A DNA stretch of 64,000 nucleotides from JASHPR01 sp963778075 (GTDB lineage: Bacteria; Actinomycetota; Actinomycetes; Streptosporangiales; Streptosporangiaceae), in contig CAVZTJ010000012.1 of the NCBI GenBank assembly GCA_963778075.1, forward strand, positions 310,001 to 374,000. Direction: 5' to 3'. Positions 35,200 through 44,912 of this stretch are shown one piece after another. Below the pieces are notes generated by a model, which did no database searches, was not told the origin of the DNA, and worked only from the letters and a program-made list of their open reading frames with translations. Positions within the stretch are counted from its first letter, which is position 1. Each line of letters starts with the position of its first letter. The position numbers were made by a program, and so were the translations under genes.

Positions 35200-36100
35200 A
35201 TGTCTCCTGCGGAACCGGCAGCGCAAGGGCGAGGTGCTGCTCGACGTGCACGACGTCGCGCTTGGGTTCACCACCAAGCAGCGCTGGAACCAGGCCGGCG
35301 ACTGGATCTGGTCCGAGGCGCCCACCCACAAACCGCTCATCGACACCGTCACCTTCGAGCGTGCCCAGGCGCTGCGCCGCACGAGGGTTGCCCACGCCCA
35401 GCGCGCCCCGCGCCGCACGCCACGTCCCTACCTGCTGCGCGGACTGCTGTACTGCGGGATCTGCAACCGGCGGATGCAGGGAAGCTGGAACAACGACGCC
35501 GCCTACTACCGGTGCATGTTCCTCAGCGAGTACGCCGCAAAGAACAAGGTCAGCCATCCCCGCGCCGTGTACCTGCGCGAAGGCCTGATCGTTCCGGGCC
35601 TCGATGACTGGCTCGGCGACCTGTTCCGGCCGGGCCAACTCGCCCGCACCGTGCGCCTTCTCGAACAAGCCCAGGGCACCGACGTAGACGACGCTGTCAC
35701 GGCTGAGGCACGCCGAGAGATCGCGGACTGCGATGCCAAGCTCCGCCAGCACCGCGCCGCCCTGGAAGCCGGCGCGGACCCGGCGATCGTGACCGGCTGG
35801 ATGGCCGAGACGCAGGCCCGCCGCGTCGCAGCGGAGGCCAGGATGCACCCAGGCCCGCGACGTCTGCGCCTGAGCCAAGAGGAGATCACCCGCCACCTTG
35901 CCGCGATCGGCGACGTGAGCAGCGAACTCGCAACGGCCGAGCCAGCCGACAAGGCCAGTCTGTACGGACAGCTTGGGCTGTCACTGACCTACCACCCGGA
36001 CGCTGGGCGAGCCGAAGTGAAAGCGCAGCCTCTGTCCGTTATGTACGTAAAACGGTGTCCGAGGGGGGACTTGAACCCCCATGCCCTTTTGGGGCACTAG
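35200..36100 (+). pseudogene. Serine recombinase, C-terminal part only
   Basis: The frame starts in NRQRKGEVLLDVHDVALGFTTKQRWNQ, continues through a zinc-ribbon LLRGLLYCGICNRRMQGSWNN and a long coiled-coil, and ends DLNPHALLGH inside the tRNA-Leu gene on the opposite strand. These are the recombinase and zinc-beta-ribbon domains of large serine recombinases. The catalytic resolvase domain (Ser, YxRxS) is missing upstream. The last 15 residues are antisense to the tRNA, so the original stop was probably lost or the gene end lies in an attachment site. Confidence 0.8.
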
Positions 36101-36140
36101 CACCTCAAGCTAGCGCGTCTGCCAATTCCGCCACCCGGAC
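36056..36140 (-). tRNA. tRNA-Leu(GAG)
   Basis: 85 nt class II tRNA. Acceptor GTCCGGG pairs with CTCGGAC (one G-T), the anticodon stem CTAGC/GCTAG encloses TTGAGGT (anticodon GAG), there is a long variable arm, and the T-arm has GTTCAAGTC. CCA is not encoded. The serine-recombinase remnant overlaps its 3' end. Confidence 0.95.
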
Positions 36141-36366
36141 GAGTGCGTGCCACGGCTGATGCCGGGCTGGCCGCATCACGATAGCAAATCCGGGCGGTTA
36201 CGGCGACGAGGCTTTGGCTGGGCAGCGCTGGGGCAGCGCACCGGGCAGCGCTGGGGCACCGCACCTGACGGCGCTGGAGCATCGCAGGAGCCGGCCCGGG
36301 ACGCTGCGGCGCGGGTTGGGCGAGCGCGGCGGCTGAGGGCGCAGGGTGTAGTGCGACGATGGCGGG

Positions 36367-37698
36367 ATGACGGACAACGCACCGGCCGGCGACTCCGGCG
36401 GCCCGACCGCCCAGGATGAGGTCGCCGCTCTCGCCAGCGAACTGATCAGGATCGACACCACGAACCCTGGCGATCACTCGGGCCCGGGGGAACGCGCGGC
36501 GGCTGAGCGCGTCGCGGAGCTGCTCGCCGAGGTTGGGCTGGAGTCCGCCGTGCTCGAGTCTCATCCGAAACGTGCCAGCGTCGTGGTCCGGGTCGAGGGC
36601 GAGGACCGGGCTCGGCCTGGCCTGCTCATCCACGGTCATCTCGACGTTGTCCCCGCGGATCCGGCCGACTGGCGGGTGCACCCGTTCTCCGGCGAGACCA
36701 AGGATGGCTGCGTCTGGGGTCGCGGCGCCGTGGACATGAAGGACATGGACGCGATGATGCTCGCGGTGATCCGGCAGCGGCTGCGGGAGGGCCGGCGGCC
36801 GCCGCGCGACGTGGTGCTCGCGTTCCCCGCCGACGAGGAGGCGGGCGGCAAGTGGGGCGCGCGCTGGCTGGTGGACAGCCATCCAGAGCTGTTCGAGGGC
36901 GTCACCGAGGCGATCGGCGAGGTCGGCGGGTTCAGCGCAACGATCGGCGGGCGCCGGCTCTACCTGATCCAGACAGCCGAGAAGGGCATCGCCTGGATGC
37001 GGCTGACCGCGCGCGGGACGGCCGGGCACGGATCCATGCTGCAGCCGGACAACGCGGTCACCGAGCTGGCCGAGGCGGTGGCCAGGATCGGTCGCCATGA
37101 GTGGCCGGTCCGGCTCACCCCGGCCGCGCAGGACTTCCTTGACGCGGCCGCCGCGGTGCTCGGCGTCGAGGTCGACGACGGTGACTACCGCGACCTCATG
37201 GACAAGCTGGGCCCGATCGCGCGCCTGGCCGGCGCGACCGTCAGCAATACAACCAACCCGAGCGTGCTCAGCGCGGGCTACAAGGTCAATGTCGTCCCCC
37301 AGGTGGCGACCGCACAGGTGGACGGCAGGTTCGTGCCCGGCGGCGAGGACGATTTCTTCGCCGAGGTGGACAAGCTGCTCGGCCCGGGGGTCCAGCGCGA
37401 GTTCATCCACAACGACATCGCCGTGCAGACGACGTTCGACGGGCCGCTAGCCGACGCCATGGCCGCGGCGCTGCTCAGCGAGGATCCGGAGGGGCAGGTC
37501 GTGCCTTACTGCCTTTCTGCGGGGACGGACGCGAAGTCGTTCCGGCGCCTCGGCATCAGGTGTTTCGGGTTCAGCCCGCTGCGGCTGCCCGCCGATCTTG
37601 ATTTCGCCGGGATGTTTCACGGCGTGGACGAGCGCGTTCCGGTCGACGCGCTGCAGTTCGGCGTTCGTGTCCTGGATAAATTTCTCGATCTTTGCTAG
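36367..37698 (+). CDS. M20-family metallopeptidase/deacylase
   Basis: 443 residues, full length for M20 dizinc hydrolases. Metal ligands appear in LIHGHLDVVPA (about residue 88), GRGAVDMKD (about 118) and ADEEAGG (about 155, with the catalytic Glu pair); the dimerisation domain begins near GTAGHGSM. The C-terminal GMFHGVDERVPVDAL contains the last His ligand. Substrate (peptide, N-acyl amino acid or similar) is not predictable. Stands alone; ATG follows a short gap after tRNA-Leu. Confidence 0.9.
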   Translation: MTDNAPAGDSGGPTAQDEVAALASELIRIDTTNPGDHSGPGERAAAERVAELLAEVGLESAVLESHPKRASVVVRVEGEDRARPGLLIHGHLDVVPADPADWRVHPFSGETKDGCVWGRGAVDMKDMDAMMLAVIRQRLREGRRPPRDVVLAFPADEEAGGKWGARWLVDSHPELFEGVTEAIGEVGGFSATIGGRRLYLIQTAEKGIAWMRLTARGTAGHGSMLQPDNAVTELAEAVARIGRHEWPVRLTPAAQDFLDAAAAVLGVEVDDGDYRDLMDKLGPIARLAGATVSNTTNPSVLSAGYKVNVVPQVATAQVDGRFVPGGEDDFFAEVDKLLGPGVQREFIHNDIAVQTTFDGPLADAMAAALLSEDPEGQVVPYCLSAGTDAKSFRRLGIRCFGFSPLRLPADLDFAGMFHGVDERVPVDALQFGVRVLDKFLDLC

Positions 37699-38259
37699 GC
37701 CTTTGTCCCAGGTCAGGACCCTGATGAGGCGGGCATGGTGTCCGGACGAGGGACCCGTTTCGCCAATTACCCCTTGCGTACGTTGAGTAGCGCTATAGTT
37801 ACGCAGTGTGTGAGGCCGCTATACCCGGGGCGCGCCCCTTCCACCTAGCGCCCCGGGCGGCGGTCGAGCACATCGCCGGTACCGACGAGGAGGGTCGCCT
37901 GTGTCGCCGGAACAGGGCCAGCGCCCCGCGTGGCTGGACGGCGGTCATGCCCATGCCGGGAGGCATGACGTCCCCAGCCGCGCGAAGGCCTGGCACCTGG
38001 GTTGCTTGATCCTCGCCGCCGGCCGCGGGTCATATCCCGCTCAGGCGGTCACGGCCGGTGGCCTCGCCGCAATGGCGAGTGCCCCGGCTGTGGCCGCCGG
38101 CCCCCGCTGTCCCCGCTTACCCCGCTGAAGTAATCCCGCTGCCAGGCCGCCTCGGTGACCGGGCAGCACCAACCCCCGAAATAACCGTCCTTGCCTGCTG
38201 TCATCGGGAGTCACTTTTAGTCACAGGTAAGCGACAGTTAGTTATGCGAGGAGCGATCA
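37699..38259. other. Long intergenic region
   Basis: About 560 bases between the M20 gene and the repeat protein. It contains one possible small gene (listed separately) and, at 38208-38225, two copies of AGTCAC 10 bp apart, upstream of the repeat-protein gene. No RNA element could be identified with confidence. Confidence 0.4.
37901..38128 (+). CDS. Possible small protein with strong ribosome site
   Basis: 75 codons from a GTG preceded by GAGGAGGG at 8 bp, which is the main reason to list it. The sequence (SPEQGQRPAWLDGGHAHAGRHDVPSRAKAWHLG...) has no recognised family and a mildly hydrophobic Ala-rich centre. Confidence 0.3.
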   Translation: MSPEQGQRPAWLDGGHAHAGRHDVPSRAKAWHLGCLILAAGRGSYPAQAVTAGGLAAMASAPAVAAGPRCPRLPR

Positions 38260-39384
38260 ATGAGTACTTGGGTCGGCATGGGCCCCGTGATCGGACCCGG
38301 CTCGCTTGACGGGTTCGCCGTCGGCGTCATGATGTCCGGGGCGGTTTTCCTGACGCTCACGGCTCCGCGGCGGGCACGCCGTCGGCCGGCTGTGGCGGCG
38401 GGCACCACTGGCATGCTGACGGCCGGCCGCGACTGGCTGTCCCGGCGCCCCGGGGTGCCCAGGATCCCCCGGCTCCCTGGGTCGTCCAGGGTCGGCGAGA
38501 TTCCGAAGCAGTCTGGGGTCTCCGGGCTCCCCGAGGTGTCCGGGGCCAGGACACTCGGCGCTGGTGCGTTCGAGCCTGGTGCGTTCGAGGCCGGTGCGTT
38601 CGGGCCGAGCCCGTTCGGGGCGGGGCCATTCGCCCCGGGTGCCGAGCGGCTGGCGCAGCCGGACGAGCCGGGTTCCTACAGCGACACCGGCTGGCACCTG
38701 ACGGTCGGCGATGACAGCCAGGCAGCGGGCGGCCGCCGGAGCAGGCACCGGCTCAACGAGCCGCTACCGGGCACCACGTCACCGGACCGGGCCCCTCGAG
38801 GCGGCACGTCGCGGGATAGCGGCGACCGCGGCAGCGCGGCCCCGGGCGGCACCCGGCGTTCCAGCGGCGGCTTCCCGGACAGCGCGTTCCCGGACAGTGC
38901 ACTCCCCGACGATGATGCGTTCCCGGACGTGAGGTTCCCCGACGTGGAGTTCCCCGGCGAAGAGCCGCGCGATGCCGAGTGGCTGGACCCGATTCCTGAC
39001 TTGGCGCCGCGCGATGCCGGGCAGCTGGACGCGCTTCGTGGCGCGGCGCCGCGCGATGCCGGGCGGCTGGAGCCGCTGCCGGACATGGCGCCACGGGATC
39101 GCGGGCGGCGGGAATCGCCCTTCCCTGACTGGGCGTCCCGAGACGACAGGCCGTTCCCGAGCGGGGCCTCGCGGGACCGCGGGCGGCCGGACGTGGAGTT
39201 CCCCGACGTCGCGTTCCCCGACGGCACGTTCGGCACGTCGAAGCGGCCCGACGCGCGACGGCTTCCGCGGCATGCGGCGCCCGCGGTCGGCCTGAGCAGC
39301 AAGGTGAGCCACTGGATGACCGGCCTGTTCGCGAGCAGTGAGGCGGGAATGGGGCGGTGGGTGGGGGGCGGCGCGCGCGGCTGA
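38260..39384 (+). CDS. Repeat-rich, membrane-anchored hypothetical protein
   Basis: 374 residues. The N-terminal 35 residues (GPGSLDGFAVGVMMSGAVFLTLTAP) form one membrane segment followed by a basic stretch RRARRRP. The remainder is low complexity: repeats of 'GAFEPGAFEAGAFGPSPFGAGPF', about ten FPD units (FPDSAFPDSALPDDDAFPDVRFPDVEFP) and 'APRDAGxLxxL' repeats. A short C-terminal block (VGLSSKVSHWMTGLFASSEAGMGRW) looks folded. ATG with CGAGGAG ribosome site. Acidic repeats suggest an extended region or a binding scaffold; no function is known. Confidence 0.65.
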   Translation: MSTWVGMGPVIGPGSLDGFAVGVMMSGAVFLTLTAPRRARRRPAVAAGTTGMLTAGRDWLSRRPGVPRIPRLPGSSRVGEIPKQSGVSGLPEVSGARTLGAGAFEPGAFEAGAFGPSPFGAGPFAPGAERLAQPDEPGSYSDTGWHLTVGDDSQAAGGRRSRHRLNEPLPGTTSPDRAPRGGTSRDSGDRGSAAPGGTRRSSGGFPDSAFPDSALPDDDAFPDVRFPDVEFPGEEPRDAEWLDPIPDLAPRDAGQLDALRGAAPRDAGRLEPLPDMAPRDRGRRESPFPDWASRDDRPFPSGASRDRGRPDVEFPDVAFPDGTFGTSKRPDARRLPRHAAPAVGLSSKVSHWMTGLFASSEAGMGRWVGGGARG

Positions 39385-39486
39385 CCGCCGCGCGCGAGGA
39401 GCGCTTCCTGCCGGCCCCGGGTGCGCGGCTTGGGGCCGGCAGGAAGCCTGGCTAGGCGCCGGAACGGGCCGCTCGCCTATAGTCGC

Positions 39487-39690
39487 CTAGGGACGGAACC
39501 GCGGCAGCGTGGTCCTGGCGGGGCGGATGATCTGCCGCCGCAGCGTCGCCTTTCTGCTGCCATCGGCGTTGCGCAGCATCCGGGCGAGTTCCCAGTGACC
39601 GTACTCGGCATGGTCCGTGAGGATCCTCCGCGCATCGTCCCTGGGGATGTCGCGCGGCAAGTAGAGGACCATGTAGGAGTACTCCGCCAT
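39487..39690 (-). CDS. DUF5703-family small protein
   Basis: 67 residues: MAEYSYMVLYLPRDIPRDDARRILTDHAEYGHWELARM, then a basic end RKATLRRQIIRPART. This is the conserved short DUF5703 family of actinobacteria, usually near topA or ricT-like genes. Function unknown. ATG 39690 is chosen because the family starts with MAEYxYLVLYLPRD; two ATGs 6 and 9 bases upstream are possible. Confidence 0.8.
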   Translation of the reverse strand: MAEYSYMVLYLPRDIPRDDARRILTDHAEYGHWELARMLRNADGSRKATLRRQIIRPARTTLPRFRP

Positions 39691-39902
39691 CTCCATCATT
39701 GTGCGCCATCGCCGCGGTGGTTCAATCAGCTTGAGAAAACGCATTGGGCGGGTTGCGGGAACACAAGTGTCCACGCGGCGAGTTGCAGCATAGAGACTGC
39801 GGGTAGCAGATGGCCGTACACTCGGCCGCCTGCGGGCCGGCTGCGGTAGCCTCCTGGGCGGCCGTGGTAGCCGAACGGCCCGCGGGATGTGAAGGTGAGA
39901 GA

Positions 39903-42701
39903 GTGGCAGCAAGGACAGGTTCGGCCGCCGGCGGCGCGAAGGGCCGTAGCGCCTCGCGCAAGAACGGCGCAGCCAGCAGCGGTGCCGGCCGAAACGGCGA
40001 AGCATCCCATGGCGGCAGGCGTCTCGTCATCGTCGAGTCGCCTGCCAAGGCACGCACGATCGCGGGCTACCTCGGCAAGGACTACGTCGTCGAGTCGAGC
40101 ATCGGCCACATCCGCGACATGCCGGACAAGGCTGCGGAGATACCGGCGAAGTACCGCGGGGAGCCATGGGCGCGCCTCGGCGTGAACGTCGACGCCGATT
40201 TCGAGCCGCTCTACGTCGTCAACGCCGACAAGAGGCAGCAGGTCTCCAAGCTCAAGAACCTGCTCAAGGACGCCGACGAACTGCTGCTCGCCACTGATGA
40301 AGACCGCGAGGGCGAGGCCATCGCCTGGCACCTGCTCGAGGAGCTCAAGCCGAAGGTGCCCGCCCGGCGCATGGTCTTCCACGAGATCACCCCCGAGGCG
40401 ATCGCCCAGGCCGTGGCGCACCCGAGGGAAATGGACGAGGGCCTGGTGGAGGCCTACCAGACCCGGCGGGTGCTCGACCGGCTCTACGGCTACGAGGTCT
40501 CGCCGGTGCTGTGGAAGAAGGTCATGCCGCAGCTGTCCGCCGGCCGGGTCCAGTCGGTGGCGGTCCGGCTCGTGGTGGACCGCGAGCGGGAGCGGATCGC
40601 GTTCCGCACCGCCAGGTACTGGGACCTCGAGGCGGTGTTCGCGAAGGTCAGGGCTGAGCAAGGCGACGCGGCCGACGTGTCCTCGTTCCCGGCCGCGCTG
40701 GTGTCGGTCGACGGCCGCCGGGTCGCGCAGGGCCGCGACTTCAGCTCCGTCGGCGAGCTGAAGACCCAGGGCCTGCTGCACCTGGACGGCGAGGCGGCGG
40801 CCGCGCTTGCCGACCGGCTCGCCGACGCGTCGTTCTCGGTGTCGAGCGTGGAGCGCAAGCCCTACCGCCGTTCGCCGTACGCGCCGTTCCGCACCACCAC
40901 GCTGCAGCAGGAGGCCTCGCGCAAGCTCGGCTTCTCGTCCAAGTACGCGATGTCGGTGGCGCAGCGGCTGTATGAGAACGGCCACATCACCTATATGCGG
41001 ACCGACTCGACCACGCTGTCGCAGACCGCGATCACCGCGGCCCGGGCGCAGGCCCGCGAACTGTACGGCGCGAACTACGTGCCGGACGCGCCGCGGGTCT
41101 ACACCAGCAAGGTAAAGAGCGCCCAGGAGGCGCACGAGGCGATCCGGCCGGCTGGCGACCGGTTCCGCACGCCGGCCCAGACCGGCCTGTCCGGCGACGA
41201 GTTCCGCCTGTACGAGCTGGTGTGGAAGCGCACCGTCGCCTCGCAGATGAAGGACGCCACGGGCGAGTCCGTGTCGGTCCGCGTGGCCGGCCGGTCCAGC
41301 GCGGGCGAGAACGCCGAGTTCGGCGCGTCCGGCAAGGTGATCAGCTTCTACGGGTTCCTCAAGGCCTACGTGGAGGGCGCCGACGACCCGGACGCCGAGC
41401 TCGACGACCGCGAGCGGCGGCTGCCGCCGCTGGCCGAGCGCGAGCCGCTGACCGCGGAGAGCCTGGCCGCGGCCGAGCACGCCACCCGCCCGCCGGCCCG
41501 CTACACCGAGGCGTCGCTGATCAAGGAGCTGGAAGACCGGGCGATCGGCCGTCCGTCCACGTACGCCTCGATCATGGGGACGATCCTGGACCGCGGCTAC
41601 GTGTTCAAGAAGGGCACCGCGCTGGTCCCGTCGTTCATCGCGTTCGCCGTGGTCACGCTGCTCGAGCAGCACTTCGAGCGCCTGGTCGACTACGACTTCA
41701 CCGCGCAGATGGAAGAGGCGCTGGACGAGATCGCCAGGGGCGAGGCCGCACGGGTGCCCTGGCTGCGCCGGTTCTACTTCGGCTCCGACGGCGAGGAAGG
41801 CCTCAAGGAGCTGGTCAGCGACCTGAGCGACATCGACGCCCGGGCGGTCAGCTCGTTCCCGCTGAGCGGCAGCGACATCGTCGTCCGTGTCGGCCGGTAT
41901 GGTCCTTACCTTGAACGCGACGGACAGCGGGCTAATGTGCCGGAGGGGACCGCCCCGGACGAGCTGACACCGGAGTTCGCCGAGGAGCTGCTGTCGCGCC
42001 CGAGCGGTGACAAGATCCTCGGGACCGATCCGGAGACCGGCCGGACGATCGTCGCCAAGGCGGGCCGGTTCGGCCCGTACGTGACCGAGCAGCTCGGCGA
42101 CGACGCGCCGGCCTCGGCCAAGCCGCGCACCGCCTCGCTGCTGAAGTCCATGGATTTGGATAGCGTGACCCTGGACGACGCGTTGCGGCTGCTGACGCTG
42201 CCGCGCACGCTCGGCGAAATCGATGGCGAGCCGGTCACCGTTCAGAACGGGCGTTACGGGCCTTACGTAAAGAAAGGCACGGACAGCCGCTCGCTGGAAT
42301 CCGAAGAGCAGATGTTCACCGTCACCCTGGACCAGGCCAAGGACCTGTTCGCGCAGCCCAAGCCCCGCGGCCGGGCGGCACGCGCGGCCGCGGCCCCGCC
42401 GCTGCGCGAGCTCGGCGACGACCCGGCCAGCGGCAAGCCGATCGTGCTGCGCGAGGGCAGGTTCGGGCCGTACGTCACCGACGGCGAGACCAACGCGTCG
42501 CTGCGGAAAGGCGACGCGGCCGAGTCCATTACCCCGCAGCGCGCCGTTGAACTGCTCGCCGAGCGCCGCGCCGCGGCACCGGCGCCGCGGCGCTCGGGCG
42601 GAGCCAGGACGCGGTCGGCCGGGTCCGCCAGCCGGTCAGGGTCAGCGAAGGCGCCCCGTTCAGGCTCGAAAACCAGTGGAACTCGTGCGAAGAAGACCTG
42701 A
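39903..42701 (+). CDS. topA: DNA topoisomerase I
   Basis: 932 residues, typical of actinobacterial type IA topoisomerases, which relax negative supercoils. Toprim motif LVIVESPAKARTIAGYLG (about 37-54) and DEDREGEAIAWHLLE are present; the catalytic Tyr is in ENGHITYMRTDSTTLS (about 366). Repeated 'VGRYGPYLE', 'AGRFGPYVTE', 'NGRYGPYVK', 'EGRFGPYVTD' units in the C-terminal part are the TopA C-terminal repeats, followed by a basic Ala/Arg/Ser tail. GTG 39903 with GAGAGA upstream; the frame before it is open but non-homologous. Confidence 0.97.
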   Translation: MAARTGSAAGGAKGRSASRKNGAASSGAGRNGEASHGGRRLVIVESPAKARTIAGYLGKDYVVESSIGHIRDMPDKAAEIPAKYRGEPWARLGVNVDADFEPLYVVNADKRQQVSKLKNLLKDADELLLATDEDREGEAIAWHLLEELKPKVPARRMVFHEITPEAIAQAVAHPREMDEGLVEAYQTRRVLDRLYGYEVSPVLWKKVMPQLSAGRVQSVAVRLVVDRERERIAFRTARYWDLEAVFAKVRAEQGDAADVSSFPAALVSVDGRRVAQGRDFSSVGELKTQGLLHLDGEAAAALADRLADASFSVSSVERKPYRRSPYAPFRTTTLQQEASRKLGFSSKYAMSVAQRLYENGHITYMRTDSTTLSQTAITAARAQARELYGANYVPDAPRVYTSKVKSAQEAHEAIRPAGDRFRTPAQTGLSGDEFRLYELVWKRTVASQMKDATGESVSVRVAGRSSAGENAEFGASGKVISFYGFLKAYVEGADDPDAELDDRERRLPPLAEREPLTAESLAAAEHATRPPARYTEASLIKELEDRAIGRPSTYASIMGTILDRGYVFKKGTALVPSFIAFAVVTLLEQHFERLVDYDFTAQMEEALDEIARGEAARVPWLRRFYFGSDGEEGLKELVSDLSDIDARAVSSFPLSGSDIVVRVGRYGPYLERDGQRANVPEGTAPDELTPEFAEELLSRPSGDKILGTDPETGRTIVAKAGRFGPYVTEQLGDDAPASAKPRTASLLKSMDLDSVTLDDALRLLTLPRTLGEIDGEPVTVQNGRYGPYVKKGTDSRSLESEEQMFTVTLDQAKDLFAQPKPRGRAARAAAAPPLRELGDDPASGKPIVLREGRFGPYVTDGETNASLRKGDAAESITPQRAVELLAERRAAAPAPRRSGGARTRSAGSASRSGSAKAPRSGSKTSGTRAKKT

Positions 42702-42785
42702 TAACGGGTATCTACAGAAAAACGGCATTGCGATCATCTGGGCCGGTGACAGGACCGCAGCGCAATCTGCCGATACCCTAACGCC

Positions 42786-44912
42786 GTGAACTTTACATCC
42801 CCTTTGCGGAACAGCCGCGGTGGCGTGCTGTCTATCAGGCCGTTCCGCAGGCTGTGGATTGCGCTTTCGCTGTCCAGTCTGGGGGATTGGCTGAGCCTGC
42901 TGGCGCTGGCGTCGCTCGCGTTCGACCTGACCGGGCACCGCGGCGCGACGGCACAGGGCGTGGCGGTCGGCGCCGTGTGGCTCACCTCTCTCTTCCCGGC
43001 GCTGGTGCTCGGGCCACTGGCCGGGGCGGTCGCGGACCGGTTCGACCGGCGGATGAACATGATCGTCGGCGACGTGGTCCGCGCGGTGCTGTACCTGACG
43101 ATCCCGATCGACCTGTCGGTCGGCATCGTCAACAAGCTGGCCTGGATGTACATCGTGCAGTTCCTGGCCTCGTGCGCGTCGCTGTTCTGGACGCCGGCCA
43201 AGGACGCCACGGTTCCCAACCTGGTGCCGCCGGACCGGCTCGAGCAGGCCAACCAGCTGAGCCTGCTCGGCACCTACGGCACGGCGCCCATCGCCGGGCT
43301 GGTGTTCAGCCTGCTCGCCCTCGTCAGCAGGCTGCTCGGCTCGATCTCGCCCTACTTCAAGACCGACCAGGTCAGGCTCTCGCTCTATTTCAACGTGGCC
43401 ACGTTCGTGGTGTCCGCGCTGACCGTGTTCACACTCCGGGAGATATCCCGGCGCCGGGTGCAGATCTCCGCGCCGTCGGTGGCCAAGACGATCGTCGCGG
43501 GATGGCGATACATCGGCCAGTCCCAGGTGGTCCGCGGGATTGTGACCGGGATGATCGGCGCGTTCGCGGCGGCCGGCGTGGTCGTCGGACTCGGCCAGGT
43601 CTACATCACCGACACCCTGGACGGCGGCAAGGCGGGCTGGGGCGTGGTGTTCGCCGCGATCTTCGTCGGCCTGGCCGCCGGCATGTTCCTCGGCCTGCGG
43701 ATCCTGCGCGGGTTCAGCCGGCGCCGCCTGTTCGGGCTCTCGATCGCGTTCGCGGCGATCCCGCTGGCCCTGATCGCGCTGATCCCCAACCTGGCCGTGG
43801 TGACCTTCCTGGTGCTGGTGCTGGGCTCCTGCGCCGGGGTCGCATACGTGACCGGGTACACGATCGTGGGCAGCGAGGTCGGCGACGACACCAGGGGCCG
43901 CACGTTCGCGTTCCTCTACTCGGCGATCCGGGTCATCCTGTTCGCGGTGATCGCCGTCGCGCCGTTCGTCGCGGCCGGCTTCACCGCCGTGGTGCGCAGC
44001 CTGAGCGGCTCGTCCACGCTGCGAATCGGCAACATTGGCTACGGCGCGATCGGCGACAACATCGTGCTGCTGGGCGCGGCCGTGATCGCGGTGCTGCTCG
44101 GCTTCGTCTCCTACCGGCAGATGGACGACCGCCAGGGCGTGCCACTGCTCGCCGACCTGTCCTCGGTGGTACGCGGTGACGAGTTCACCCCGGTGCCGGT
44201 GCCCGCGAGCCGCAACGGGCACGAGCCCGAGGCCCGGCCGCTTCGTGGCGTGCTCATCGCGTTCGAGGGCGGCGAGGGCGCGGGCAAGTCCACCCAGGCC
44301 CGGCTGCTCGCGATCTGGCTGCGCGATCAGGGGTACGACGTCGTGTCCACGCACGAACCGGGCGCGACGAAGGTCGGCATGCGGCTGCGCGCGCTGCTGC
44401 TCGATACCGCGCACACGGGCCTGTCGCCGCGGGCCGAGTCCCTCATGTACGCGGCGGACCGGGCCGAGCACGTGTCGGCGGTGATCCGTCCGGCGCTGGA
44501 GCGCGGCGCGATCGTGGTCACCGACCGCTACGTGGCTTCCTCCCTTGCCTACCAGGGAGCCGGCCGTCGGCTCCCGGTGCGCGAGATCGCCGACCTCAAC
44601 AAGTGGGCGACCGGCGGGCTGTCGCCGGACCTGACGATCCTGCTCGACCTGTCACCCGCCGCAGGACTGGGCCGGCGGGAGCGGTCGGCCGACCGGCTCG
44701 AGGCCGAGCCTGCCGAATTCCACCAGCGGGTGCGCAGCGGGTTCCTAGCGCTCGCCGAGGCGGAGCCCGAGCGCTACCTGGTGCTGGACGCGACCAGATC
44801 CTCGCCCGAGATCAGCCGCGAGATCCAGGACCGGATCCGGCAGCTGCTGCCGGACCCGGTGCCGTTCGCCACGGAAGACAACACCGGCAGCATCCCGGTC
44901 GTGCGGGAATGA
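42786..44912 (+). CDS. tmk: MFS-thymidylate kinase fusion (dTMP kinase)
   Basis: 708 residues. Residues 1-465 form a major-facilitator-like membrane domain (about 10-12 helices; LGPLAGAVADRFDRR is the TM2-3 loop). Residues from about 485 form dTMP kinase: P-loop IAFEGGEGAGKSTQ, DRYVASSLAYQGAGR (LID/DRY region) and LTILLDLSPAAGLGRR. The kinase makes dTDP from dTMP. Such a fusion is known in actinobacteria, and the role of the membrane part is unclear. GTG start. The stop overlaps holB's start (ATGA), a conserved tmk-holB pairing. Confidence 0.95.
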   Translation: MNFTSPLRNSRGGVLSIRPFRRLWIALSLSSLGDWLSLLALASLAFDLTGHRGATAQGVAVGAVWLTSLFPALVLGPLAGAVADRFDRRMNMIVGDVVRAVLYLTIPIDLSVGIVNKLAWMYIVQFLASCASLFWTPAKDATVPNLVPPDRLEQANQLSLLGTYGTAPIAGLVFSLLALVSRLLGSISPYFKTDQVRLSLYFNVATFVVSALTVFTLREISRRRVQISAPSVAKTIVAGWRYIGQSQVVRGIVTGMIGAFAAAGVVVGLGQVYITDTLDGGKAGWGVVFAAIFVGLAAGMFLGLRILRGFSRRRLFGLSIAFAAIPLALIALIPNLAVVTFLVLVLGSCAGVAYVTGYTIVGSEVGDDTRGRTFAFLYSAIRVILFAVIAVAPFVAAGFTAVVRSLSGSSTLRIGNIGYGAIGDNIVLLGAAVIAVLLGFVSYRQMDDRQGVPLLADLSSVVRGDEFTPVPVPASRNGHEPEARPLRGVLIAFEGGEGAGKSTQARLLAIWLRDQGYDVVSTHEPGATKVGMRLRALLLDTAHTGLSPRAESLMYAADRAEHVSAVIRPALERGAIVVTDRYVASSLAYQGAGRRLPVREIADLNKWATGGLSPDLTILLDLSPAAGLGRRERSADRLEAEPAEFHQRVRSGFLALAEAEPERYLVLDATRSSPEISREIQDRIRQLLPDPVPFATEDNTGSIPVVRE

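Noticed and set aside
37770..37805. Possible -35/-10 pair (TTGCGT ... TATAGT)
   Set aside because: Spacing is only 14 bp, too short for a standard promoter.
38550..39240. Regular DNA repeats considered as a CRISPR array
   Set aside because: The repeats are short, in-frame codon repeats of a coding sequence without unique spacers of constant length. No CRISPR array or cas gene is seen anywhere in the window.
39726..41672. 648-codon minus-strand open frame
   Set aside because: Antisense of topA, rich in Arg/His/Gly with no domain.
42660..44471. 603-codon minus-strand open frame
   Set aside because: Antisense of the tmk fusion; its sequence is typical of reversed membrane-protein codons.
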